Notes: generated from the sequence alone by a model not told the origin. Positions 1 through 6,601 are shown, counted from the first letter of the stretch. The stretch is DNA of 7,058 nucleotides from Acidobacteriota bacterium (GCA_021786455.1 JAJYNF010000137.1:1-7058), one strand, 5' to 3'. Translations and numbers: made by a program.

Positions 1-58
1 CAACCTGACCTCGCTTCAGAGGATGAAATTCGAAGGATTCTTGATTACACTGTGTCAC
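1..58 (-). CDS. IS1380-family transposase, N-terminal fragment (runs off the left edge)
   Basis: The frame opens with GTG at 58-56 and stays open to the window edge, giving 19 codons: VTQCNQESFEFHPLKRGQV. From memory this matches the usual start of IS1380-family (DDE) transposases: Met-Thr-x-Cys, a short Glu/Phe-rich stretch, then a basic residue and a valine leading to a Phe-x-Gly-Gly strand that would lie outside the window. A strong Shine-Dalgarno, AAGGAGG at 76-70, stands 11 bases before the GTG. The frame is also open upstream to a stop at 175-173 but contains no ATG, so GTG with its ribosome-binding site is the best start. It has the same orientation as ompH. No catalytic residue is visible, so activity cannot be judged. 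The family call rests on 19 residues and is moderately sure. Confidence 0.55.
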   Translation of the reverse strand, partial: MTQCNQESFEFHPLKRGQV

Positions 59-61
59 GAA

Positions 62-130
62 AAGGCTGCCCTCCTTCTCTGGCAAAAGCTTCTCTTCCCA
101 AAGATACTTATGCCAGAAAGCAACAGCCTT
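62..130 (-). repeat. Nested inverted repeats in the transposase leader, enclosing the ribosome-binding site
   Basis: In minus-strand RNA an outer 7-bp stem (AAGGCTG at 130-124 with CAGCCTT at 68-62) encloses an inner 7-bp stem (TCTGGCA at 117-111 with TGCCAGA at 84-78). The inner stem extends by three pairs (120-118 with 76-74) across one bulged base. The Shine-Dalgarno AAGGAGG (76-70) lies in the 3' side between the stems, partly paired. The GTG start is three bases below the outer stem. Single 7-bp repeats could arise by chance in this length; the nesting around the ribosome-binding site is what makes the fold credible. Confidence 0.4.
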
Positions 131-136
131 CTTCAA
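107..136 (-). promoter_or_regulatory. Candidate transposase promoter inside the insertion sequence
   Basis: On the minus strand a -35-like TTGAAG (136-131) is followed after 18 bases by a -10-like CATAAG (112-107), each matching the sigma-70 consensus at four of six positions. Transcription would start near 101-98, about 40 bases before the GTG start of the transposase. The match is weak and is supported mainly by its position. It matters because a transcript from here would lack the 5' arms of the leader hairpin. Confidence 0.25.
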
Positions 137-159
137 TTTTTCCGTGAGAAATGCGGGCT

Positions 160-780
160 CTAGGGCTTTGGCTTATCGGTGGCGGACTTTGACGCCGACG
201 TGGGCGCCGCCGGCGGCGTTGCGCTGGCCGACTGCGGGGGATATTTCGCGTCGTAGGCGGCAACGATGGCTCCCGTGATGTTGAGCCCGTGGGCCGCGTA
301 ATAAACAGGCACCGTCGAGGCGTCAATCACCAAGGAGAAGCCGTGCTGTTGCGCGTACTGCCCAATCACTTGGACCATCTTGCGCCCAATACGGCGGACA
401 ACATCCTGGCGGTCGTAAGTAAAATCCGTTTGGGCATCGTCCTCTTCCCGCTTGAGCATCGTTTCCTTCTCTTGCAACTCGCGGGTCAGCCGCCGCTGCT
501 CGCTGCCGCTCAGCGTGGCCGCCTGCGTCTGAAGCTGGTTCTGAAGTTTCAGGACGGATTGCTGATCTTCCCGAATTTGCTCTTGTCGAGGCTTAAACTT
601 GGCCTGAAGATCGGAGAACGCTTTTTTACCTTCGGCGCAATCCAGAATGGCGGTTTGAATATCAATGATTCCAACCTTGCCCCTCGAGGCCGCGGCCACG
701 GGAGTCGTCTGGCTGACCCCGACCGCCGCGGCAAATAACACTGCGGCCAGCGTCGAAAACATCGCAATTCGCTTCTTCAT
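160..780 (-). CDS. ompH: OmpH/Skp-family periplasmic chaperone
   Basis: A 206-residue periplasmic chaperone of the Skp/OmpH family, which holds unfolded outer-membrane proteins as they cross from the Sec translocon to the BamA complex. Residues 1-31 form a signal peptide (MKKR, then a hydrophobic run rich in Ala, Leu and Val, ending VAAA). The family's first strand follows (KVGIIDIQTAIL, 35-46). Residues 55-140 are strongly charged and Gln-rich, fitting the long coiled-coil tentacle. The closing strand FSLVIDAS (148-155) and the end of the fold near KYPP (179-182) are present. A 24-residue Ala/Pro/Ser/Lys tail completes the protein. The ATG at 780-778 is chosen because AAGGAG (791-786) lies five bases upstream and the signal peptide starts there; an in-frame extension to ATG 870 would bury the signal peptide. 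It follows bamA on the same strand by 156 bases, the classic bamA-skp order. The stop codon touches the end of an insertion sequence. Confidence 0.9.
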   Translation of the reverse strand: MKKRIAMFSTLAAVLFAAAVGVSQTTPVAAASRGKVGIIDIQTAILDCAEGKKAFSDLQAKFKPRQEQIREDQQSVLKLQNQLQTQAATLSGSEQRRLTRELQEKETMLKREEDDAQTDFTYDRQDVVRRIGRKMVQVIGQYAQQHGFSLVIDASTVPVYYAAHGLNITGAIVAAYDAKYPPQSASATPPAAPTSASKSATDKPKP

Positions 781-785
781 GCTCA

Positions 786-791
786 CTCCTT
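786..791 (-). promoter_or_regulatory. Ribosome-binding site that fixes the ompH start
   Basis: AAGGAG on the minus strand, five bases before ATG 780-778. In-frame ATGs farther upstream (870, 855, 822, 807) lack a comparable site, which selects the short, signal-peptide-first form. Confidence 0.75.
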
Positions 792-850
792 CGAAAACAG
801 CCTTCATGAGTTGAAACCCCATGGGTCCCTCTTGGCTATTTTCGGGCTTG

Positions 851-873
851 CCCATGACTCGCTGAGCCATGGG
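851..873 (-). other. RNA hairpin in the bamA-ompH intergenic leader
   Basis: The minus-strand RNA folds into a 10-bp stem with an AGC triloop: CCCATG pairs with CATGGG, then a G-U wobble, then CTC with GAG. The wobble pair becomes an A-C mismatch in the opposite strand, so the fold is favoured in the sense RNA. No T-run follows, so it is not an intrinsic terminator. It lies about 60 bases upstream of the ompH ribosome-binding site and could be a stability or processing element. The rest of the 781-936 gap shows no convincing promoter. Confidence 0.4.
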
Positions 874-936
874 TAACTTTCTCAGAATTCCTAAGATCGT
901 CTTCGTCCGTCGGCTGAACCAAACGCAGCCCCACCC

Positions 937-3900
937 CTAAAAAGTCCGCGCTACCGTGAAACCCAACCGCGACTGAATATCCTGCCATCGAAGGCCGGAG
1001 AAGAAAGGCAGCACTTGGTCGTAGGTGGCTTCATTGGGGAACATGGAGCGCGGCGGAAGATCCTGCGGCGGCGTCAGCACCTTGTCCAACCGCAACCAAT
1101 TATATCCCCAATAAATTTCAAAAGGAAGATGCATCATCGGGATGACCACTTGCAACTCCAACCCGGTTGAAGCGCGAGGCTGGAAGTTTGTTCCCGGGAT
1201 GGCGTGGAGCTCGGTCGGCAGCGAGAAATAAGGGAATTCGTTGTGAATTTGGCTCAGAGAGGACGGGGCGAGCTGCAACTGACTGGGGCGCAAAGCCATG
1301 TCCTCTCCAGCATCCATAAAATAGGCCAACGTGACCGGTCCCATAATGGGGATGCGATACTCAAAGTTACCGTAAACTTCCGTGTCCCCGCCGGGGAAAA
1401 TGGGCGTGTAGTACGGGAAGTGAGTATAGGAACCGCAGGTTCCATTCGGCTGGCCGCTGCTGCTGATGCCTTCAATTTCATTACCGGCGCTGTCGCGGTT
1501 GCAGACCTGACCGATGGTGGGGAACCACGCCATCGGGCTGATCGTGCGAAGATCAAATCCCCGAATGTCATATTCGCCGCCCATGTAAAAGCGAGAAAAG
1601 GGCGGGGGCACTCGGCCTCCGAATCCCGAAATCGTGGAGGCGTAAAAATGGAAGCCGAGCACATTCCGGCCCTTGTTGATCGGATGGAAGTACTTCCACT
1701 CGAAGACGGGATTAATGGTGTTGACGTTGCCGCCCAAGACGCTGCCCGAGAATCCGAGCGCGGCGTAGATGTACTTTCCCCTGTGCGGGTTGAATTCATT
1801 GTCCACCGTGTTGTAAAGGTAGGTGGGCATCACCTCACTTGAAGTGATGCCGGAGAGAGAATTCGGACCCACAAAACCGCTGAAGTTGAGGGCCTCAAAA
1901 TAGTTGAGCGAGGCGGCGCTGAAAGCCGAGATGCTGCTTTTCGAGTAGCTGTAAGTAAGCCCCACGCGGGCAAAGCTGCTGCGCAACGGATAGCTGGCAA
2001 AGGCCGTAAAACCGGAAGAGTTTTCCGCGAAATTCTGGAAAAGGAGCTGGCCGTAAGCCGTGTTCTGGAGTGACGTCAGATTCAGGCCGGACAAGACTGA
2101 CGTCTGTTGTAATTCGTTGTAATTGTAATAGCTCTTGAAAACCGTGAAGCCGGAAGAAATGGGCCGGTCAAAAAGGTAAGGTTCCGTAAAGCCGAATTGA
2201 TAGAGTTTCTGGTAGGTGCCGAACTCCATGTCCAGGCTCAGCGTTTCCCCCAGGCCGAGGAAATTGTTGGTCGCGTAATTAAACCCGACAAAGTTCCCCG
2301 CTAAACCGCTAACCCCCCCGGAAAACCCGATTGAATTACGTCCCTTCTCGTGGACCTTCAGCGTGACGTCCACGGTGTGATTTTGGTGGTTCTGACGAAT
2401 CACGTAATCGTCTTTCTTGATGGGATTAAAAAACCCCAGCTGGTTCACCCGCAAAATGCTCAGTTTCCACAATTCAGCGTTGAAGACTGCTCCTTCGTCC
2501 ACCAGCAACTGACGCCGAATGACCTTGTCGCGGGTTTTGGTGTTGCCTGAGAAGTTAATTCGATGGACGTAGTATTGATGGCCTTCCGAAAAATCGAAGG
2601 CCAGATTAATAACCCTTTTCTTACGGTTGGGCTCGGGGTCCGGAGTGGCCACAAAATTGATGTATCCGTCCATTCCGTAAAGGGTGGTGAGATTCTTGAT
2701 GGCGGTGCGCATTTTGCCCACGCTGAACACATCGCCCGGCTTCATGCCGAGGAACGGTTCGAGCTTGGTAGTTGGAAAAAGCTTATTGCCCCGGATAGTG
2801 AATCTCCCCAGCCGATATTGATGACCTTCGTCAATCGGGATGGTGACGCTCACGGCTTTGCCGTGACCCCAACCCCAAAAGAAAAATGGCCAGCGATGTT
2901 CGGTATTTCGCATCTTCACCTTGGGTTCCTTCGGGGTGGCGAAAAAGTAGCCGTGGTTTTGATAAAGGTCGCGGACTTTGCCAAGGTCATAAAGGACTTT
3001 GTCATGGTCATAAGTTCGGTGAAACCAATAGAACCAGGGAGGCAAACCGATAGGCCGAACGTCTTTCATAGACCGAACCAACACCCGGTCAGGAAACACC
3101 GTGTTGCCAACGAAGCGGATGTTGCCGATTTTGATCTTCGGACCTTCATTCACAATAAAAGTCAGGGCCACGGAATCGGGAGGGATGTCCCGAGTCCGCG
3201 CGCGAACGGTGGCGAATTGCCTGCCGTGGGCTGCCAGCATCTCTCGGATGACCACCTCGGCGCGTTTGACGACGGGCGGATCATATTGGGAATCAATCGT
3301 CAGCCCAATTCGCTCCTTCTCAAAGGCTTGCATGACGTCGGAGTCGGTGATGGTGGTCATCCCTTTGTAGGCGATGCTTCGGATCAGTTTTTTCTCCGTC
3401 AGCCAGAAGATAACGATCTTGTTGCCATCCTTGGCGGTAGCCGCTTCCAGCCGAATGTCGTCGAAGTAACCCGTGTTCCACAGCGCATGGAAATCGCGCT
3501 CCAGACGATTGATGTCATAGGTCATCCCGGGTCGCGAGAAAATGACCGCACGCAGTCTGGAATCGGGAATGCGGCGGTTGCCGCGAAAGATGATCCGATC
3601 AATGAGGACTTGCTTGGCTTGCTTTTGGGCTTTTTTCGGAGCCTTGATCGCCGGAGCCTTTACATTCTGGAGCTTCTGCGCGGGAAGGGGAGGCGCCGCT
3701 TTCGGGTTGACGAATTTCAACTTCTGATTGGCCGTGCGGGCGTGCGGCGAGCTCGTCTGGGGAGTCGCCGAGCCGGCCGATTGCCGAGCCGCTGCCGGCT
3801 GCGAGGCGGGCGACGTTGAAGATTGGCGGGGCGCCGCGGAGGCGTGGAGCGTCCAAATCATCGCCACTCCCAGCACCAGACCTGCCTTCCCCGCCGCGGC

Positions 3901-4050
3901 CCCAAGTCCTCGGACTCTTAGCTCCAATCTCCTGTTCCTCCGGAAAACCTTCCCCTTTTCCCGCCTCCACGGTTTAGTTCTTTCCGATGCCGCAGGCGCG
4001 CGGAAAGTTGGCCGCAATACGGTCGGGGCCGCCAATGGAGCTTCCGCCAC
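937..4050 (-). CDS. bamA: BamA, outer-membrane protein assembly factor (Omp85 family)
   Basis: BamA folds and inserts beta-barrel proteins into the outer membrane. In the longest form (1037 residues) a basic segment and hydrophobic core (about 42-72, ending LHASA) form the signal peptide. A roughly 75-residue Ala/Pro/Ser/Gln/Lys linker follows. Five POTRA repeats come next: about 148-220, 222-304, 305-410, 411-490 and 493-570, with the typical I-x-F-x-GN motif visible in RGNRR, VGNTVF, RGNKLF and SGNTKT. The barrel fills 571-1037, with the lid-loop motif IRGF at 829-832 and a C-terminal signal ending in Phe (GFTVARTF). Five POTRAs make BamA more likely than TamA (three). The listed start, GTG 4050-4048, lies five codons after an in-frame stop and lacks a good ribosome-binding site. 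TTG at 3927-3925 (giving 996 residues) has GGAGG nine bases upstream and puts the signal peptide at the very N terminus, and may be the true start. Only two cysteines occur, C850 and C872, both in loop 6. Confidence 0.95.
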   Translation of the reverse strand: MAEAPLAAPTVLRPTFRAPAASERTKPWRREKGKVFRRNRRLELRVRGLGAAAGKAGLVLGVAMIWTLHASAAPRQSSTSPASQPAAARQSAGSATPQTSSPHARTANQKLKFVNPKAAPPLPAQKLQNVKAPAIKAPKKAQKQAKQVLIDRIIFRGNRRIPDSRLRAVIFSRPGMTYDINRLERDFHALWNTGYFDDIRLEAATAKDGNKIVIFWLTEKKLIRSIAYKGMTTITDSDVMQAFEKERIGLTIDSQYDPPVVKRAEVVIREMLAAHGRQFATVRARTRDIPPDSVALTFIVNEGPKIKIGNIRFVGNTVFPDRVLVRSMKDVRPIGLPPWFYWFHRTYDHDKVLYDLGKVRDLYQNHGYFFATPKEPKVKMRNTEHRWPFFFWGWGHGKAVSVTIPIDEGHQYRLGRFTIRGNKLFPTTKLEPFLGMKPGDVFSVGKMRTAIKNLTTLYGMDGYINFVATPDPEPNRKKRVINLAFDFSEGHQYYVHRINFSGNTKTRDKVIRRQLLVDEGAVFNAELWKLSILRVNQLGFFNPIKKDDYVIRQNHQNHTVDVTLKVHEKGRNSIGFSGGVSGLAGNFVGFNYATNNFLGLGETLSLDMEFGTYQKLYQFGFTEPYLFDRPISSGFTVFKSYYNYNELQQTSVLSGLNLTSLQNTAYGQLLFQNFAENSSGFTAFASYPLRSSFARVGLTYSYSKSSISAFSAASLNYFEALNFSGFVGPNSLSGITSSEVMPTYLYNTVDNEFNPHRGKYIYAALGFSGSVLGGNVNTINPVFEWKYFHPINKGRNVLGFHFYASTISGFGGRVPPPFSRFYMGGEYDIRGFDLRTISPMAWFPTIGQVCNRDSAGNEIEGISSSGQPNGTCGSYTHFPYYTPIFPGGDTEVYGNFEYRIPIMGPVTLAYFMDAGEDMALRPSQLQLAPSSLSQIHNEFPYFSLPTELHAIPGTNFQPRASTGLELQVVIPMMHLPFEIYWGYNWLRLDKVLTPPQDLPPRSMFPNEATYDQVLPFFSGLRWQDIQSRLGFTVARTF
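3937..3941 (-). promoter_or_regulatory. Ribosome-binding site supporting an internal TTG start for bamA
   Basis: GGAGG on the minus strand lies nine bases before TTG 3927-3925. Starting there gives an N terminus reading MELRVRGLG followed by the hydrophobic signal-peptide core, a normal Sec layout. The GTG at 4050 would instead put about 55 mostly hydrophilic residues ahead of that core. Confidence 0.45.
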
Positions 4051-4112
4051 ACTACGGGAGCTTCACCGGATGCCGGCCCTTCGTCTCAAAGTTTGAATCC
4101 CTGACATGGGCG

Positions 4113-6551
4113 CTAGCGAGATAGTGGCGTGGCAGCGACCAGGCGATCCTTCACCGAACGGAAGCAAAGACCTTCATTCTCCACCACCACTTCCAGGACT
4201 GCCGGTGCCTGAATGTCTCCCTGAATCAAAGCTTCCGAAAGCGGGTCTTCAACGTACTTCTGCAAGGCCCTTCTTAAGGGGCGGGCGCCATAGGATCGGT
4301 CGGTACAGGTCTTCTCCAAAATCCACTTGGCGGCTGCGGGAGAAAGGCTGATGGAGATATTTTTCTGGCCCAGGTGTTGGTTCATCTGGCCCACCATAAG
4401 TTCAAGAATCAGGATCAAGTCGTTTTCTGTCAGAGCATTGAAGACGATGATTTCATCTACGCGGTTCAAAAACTCGGGGTTGAAGAGGCGCTTCACTTCG
4501 CCCATGACCAGCTCTTCGATTTTCTTTTCCGTAGCGCCTTCCATGGCCGACTGGAAGCCCAAGTGAGCGCGCCGCTCCAAATAACGGGCCCCAATGTTCG
4601 ACGTCATGATCATAATAGCGTTCTTGAAATCCACCGTATTGCCCAGTCCGTCCGTCAACTGGCCGTCTTCAAAGACTTGCAACAAAATGTTGAAAATGTC
4701 CGGATGAGCTTTCTCGATCTCATCGAGCAGAACGACGCAATACGGGGTGCGCCGCACCCTCTCAGTCAATTGGCCGCCCTCCTCATAGCCGACATAACCC
4801 GGGGGAGAGCCGATCAGCTTGGAAACCGAATGCTTCTCCATAAACTCGGACATGTCGAAGCGAATCAGCGAGCGATCGCTGCCAAACAGGAAAGCCGCAA
4901 TCGAGCGCGCCATCTCTGTCTTACCGACGCCGGTGGGCCCCAAAAACAGGAAGGAGCCAACCGGGCGATTGGGAGACTTCAACCCCGCCCGCGACCGGCG
5001 AATGGCGCGCGCCAAGGCCGAAATCGCCTTATCTTGGCTGATGATCCGCTTATGCAGCTCCTCCTCGATCCGAAGAAGCTTGGACATCTCTTCTTCTTTA
5101 ATCGCATGAACAGGAACGCCGGTCCAGCGAGAGACCACTTCCTCAATGTCTTCGCGCGCCACGACCCCAATGGCCGTCTCGTCAATATTGTATTTCTCTC
5201 GCAGCAAGCGAAGATTCTCGCGCTCTTTACGCTCTTCATCGGAGTAAAAGCGGGCCTTCTCGAACTCGTGGTTGGCAATGGCGTTTTCCATCCGATGCAC
5301 GACGAATTTGATGCGCTTCTGAACGTCCACCATCTCCTCGGGAAGCGCGCTTTGCCGTAGCTTCACCCGCGCCCCCGCCTCATCAATGAGGTCCACAGCT
5401 TTGTCGGGCAGGAAGCGGTCGGGAATGTACCGGCTGGCGTGATAGACGGCGGTCGTTAACCCTTCGTCGGTGTAAGTGACCGCATGGAACTTTTCGTATC
5501 GTTCCTTGATGCCCATCAGAATCTTGATGGCCTCGGACTCTGTCGGCGGCGGAACCTTCACGGCCTGGAAGCGGCGTTCGAGGGACCGGTCGCGCTCGAT
5601 GGACTTGCGGAATTCTGCCGGAGTCGTGGCGCCGATGCATTGAATCTCGCCGCGCGACAAGGCGGGTTTAAGGATGTTGGCGGCGTCGAGCGAGCCCTCC
5701 GCCGAGCCCGCGCCTACCAGCGTGTGAATTTCATCAATAAAGATGACGGCGTCCTGGGCTTCCATCAATTCCTTCATGATGGTCTTCAAACGCTCTTCAA
5801 ACTGACCTCGGTACTTCGTGCCCGCCACGATCAACGACAGGTCTAGCGCCAGGATGCGTTTGTCCGCCAGGAAAGGCGGAACGTCGCCATCCGCGACCCG
5901 CTGAGCGAGCCCTTCCACGATGGCGGTTTTGCCCACCCCCGGCTCGCCAATCAGCACTGGATTGTTCTTTGTCCGGCGGCAGAGGATTTGGACGACCCGT
6001 TCAAGCTCCTTCTCCCGTCCGACGAGCGGATCGAGCTGATTTTCCCGTGCCGCTTGCGTCAGGTCCCGGCTGAACTCCGATAACAGGGAGGTTTCCTTGG
6101 CGCGGCTGGCGGACGTTTTTTCGTTTTGGGCGCGGCTCAGCTCCTCGCGCAGCGTTGAAAGGCGCAACCCCCGCTCGTGCAGTATCTCAGCCGCAAAGGA
6201 CTTGTCTTCCCGCAGCAGGCCGAGAAGCAGATGCTCCGTGCCGATGTGTTTGTGCGCGAGCCGCTCGGCTTCCTCCGCCGCATACGCCAGAACCCGCTTG
6301 CACTCTTGGCTGAGGGGAAGTTCCACCGAAGTGGGAACCTTCTCGCGGGCGGGGCTCCGTGCCTCAATCTGCTTGCGGATGGACTCAACCGAAGCGTGCG
6401 AGCGAAGAAAACGATTTGTCAGGGCCTTGTCTTCGCGGAGCAAACCCAGCAACAGGTGTTCGGTTTCGATGGACGGGCTGCCAAACTGACTCGCTTCGTA
6501 GCGGGCAAAGAAGATAACGCGACGCGCCTTCTCTGTATATCTCTCGAACAT
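4113..6551 (-). CDS. clpC: ClpC-type AAA+ unfoldase, ATP-binding subunit of Clp protease
   Basis: A cytoplasmic Hsp100 ring that unfolds proteins with ATP and passes them to ClpP. The 812 residues match the usual ClpC length. Two Clp_N repeats (about 4-60 and 80-140) share the identical 13-mer TEHLLLGLLREDK. D1 has Walker A GEPGVGKT (202-209), pore loop KYRG (246-249), Walker B VIFIDE (269-274) and arginine fingers R326/R327. A short M (UVR-like) domain lies at about 410-455 (FEKARFYSDEERKER). D2 has Walker A GPTGVGKT (538-545), pore loop GYVGY (585-589), Walker B VVLLDE (606-611) and sensor-2 GARPLRR (755-761). The loop LGF (664-666) is the expected ClpP-docking tripeptide, so it should be a ClpP partner rather than a ClpB disaggregase; the short middle domain agrees. 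The ATG is secure because MFERYTEKARRVI is the conserved N terminus; GAGGAG ends two bases upstream. It lies 50 bases after lolD and 62 before bamA, without a terminator. Confidence 0.96.
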   Translation of the reverse strand: MFERYTEKARRVIFFARYEASQFGSPSIETEHLLLGLLREDKALTNRFLRSHASVESIRKQIEARSPAREKVPTSVELPLSQECKRVLAYAAEEAERLAHKHIGTEHLLLGLLREDKSFAAEILHERGLRLSTLREELSRAQNEKTSASRAKETSLLSEFSRDLTQAARENQLDPLVGREKELERVVQILCRRTKNNPVLIGEPGVGKTAIVEGLAQRVADGDVPPFLADKRILALDLSLIVAGTKYRGQFEERLKTIMKELMEAQDAVIFIDEIHTLVGAGSAEGSLDAANILKPALSRGEIQCIGATTPAEFRKSIERDRSLERRFQAVKVPPPTESEAIKILMGIKERYEKFHAVTYTDEGLTTAVYHASRYIPDRFLPDKAVDLIDEAGARVKLRQSALPEEMVDVQKRIKFVVHRMENAIANHEFEKARFYSDEERKERENLRLLREKYNIDETAIGVVAREDIEEVVSRWTGVPVHAIKEEEMSKLLRIEEELHKRIISQDKAISALARAIRRSRAGLKSPNRPVGSFLFLGPTGVGKTEMARSIAAFLFGSDRSLIRFDMSEFMEKHSVSKLIGSPPGYVGYEEGGQLTERVRRTPYCVVLLDEIEKAHPDIFNILLQVFEDGQLTDGLGNTVDFKNAIMIMTSNIGARYLERRAHLGFQSAMEGATEKKIEELVMGEVKRLFNPEFLNRVDEIIVFNALTENDLILILELMVGQMNQHLGQKNISISLSPAAAKWILEKTCTDRSYGARPLRRALQKYVEDPLSEALIQGDIQAPAVLEVVVENEGLCFRSVKDRLVAATPLSR

Positions 6552-6571
6552 AGCTCCTCAGTTTGTTCTTT

Positions 6572-6593
6572 GGCCTCGCGCCAGCGCGAGGCC
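6572..6593. other. Perfect GC-rich hairpin between lolD and clpC
   Basis: GGCCTCGCGC (6572-6581) and GCGCGAGGCC (6584-6593) are perfect inverted repeats separated by two bases, so at least nine pairs form around a four-base loop. It occupies nearly half of the 50-base gap and sits about 13 bases upstream of the clpC ribosome-binding site. No T-run follows on either strand, which argues against an intrinsic terminator. Plausible roles are an mRNA processing or stability barrier, or a dispersed palindromic repeat. Confidence 0.6.
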
Positions 6594-6601
6594 CGAAACC
6601 T

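Larger units (their letters stand above)
1..164 (-). mobile_element. End of a probable IS1380-family insertion sequence
   Basis: This stretch holds the leader and first codons of the putative transposase and is visibly more AT-rich than the GC-rich genes to its right. IS1380-type elements usually begin with CC and make short (about 4-base) target duplications. Read on the minus strand, CCTAGAGCCCGC starts at 164 and is a candidate for the terminal inverted repeat. The exact outer boundary (about 158-165) is inferred, because the opposite end and the second copy of the target duplication lie outside the window. The element sits immediately after, or overlaps, the last codons of ompH. Any operon genes that would normally follow ompH are therefore displaced or lie beyond the element. 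Confidence 0.45.

Noticed and set aside
1..147. Plus-strand frame open from the left edge, with a plausible-looking SEDEIRRILDYT segment, ending at TGA 145-147
   Set aside because: It overlaps the transposase start and leader on the other strand, its codon pattern is poor, and it runs up to the proposed IS terminus; the transposase reading explains the region better.
23..163. A 46-codon plus-strand ORF starting at ATG 23
   Set aside because: The nearest purine-rich site is immediately against the ATG, it is antisense to the transposase start, and the product is not recognisable.
781..870. In-frame N-terminal extension of ompH to ATG 870
   Set aside because: It would place 30 hydrophilic residues before a clear signal peptide, and the best ribosome-binding site belongs to ATG 780.
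819..874. Direct repeat CCATGGGT (819-826 and 867-874)
   Set aside because: Only eight bases, two copies, and one is part of the hairpin; chance is sufficient.
2563..3819. A 418-codon open frame on the plus strand opposite bamA
   Set aside because: It lies fully inside the well-supported bamA gene, has no recognisable motifs and no convincing ribosome-binding site; long antisense frames are common opposite GC-rich genes.
4064..4108. A 14-codon minus-strand ORF (ATG 4108, TGA 4066-4064) in the clpC-bamA gap, possible leader peptide
   Set aside because: No ribosome-binding site precedes it, no codon run suggests attenuation, and no competing stems are visible.
4374..5360. A 328-codon open frame on the plus strand opposite clpC
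   Set aside because: It mirrors the D2 half of clpC in the complementary frame and its sequence resembles no family; a codon-bias shadow.
6552..6601. Intrinsic terminator between lolD and clpC
   Set aside because: The hairpin is strong but there is no T-run after it on either strand.
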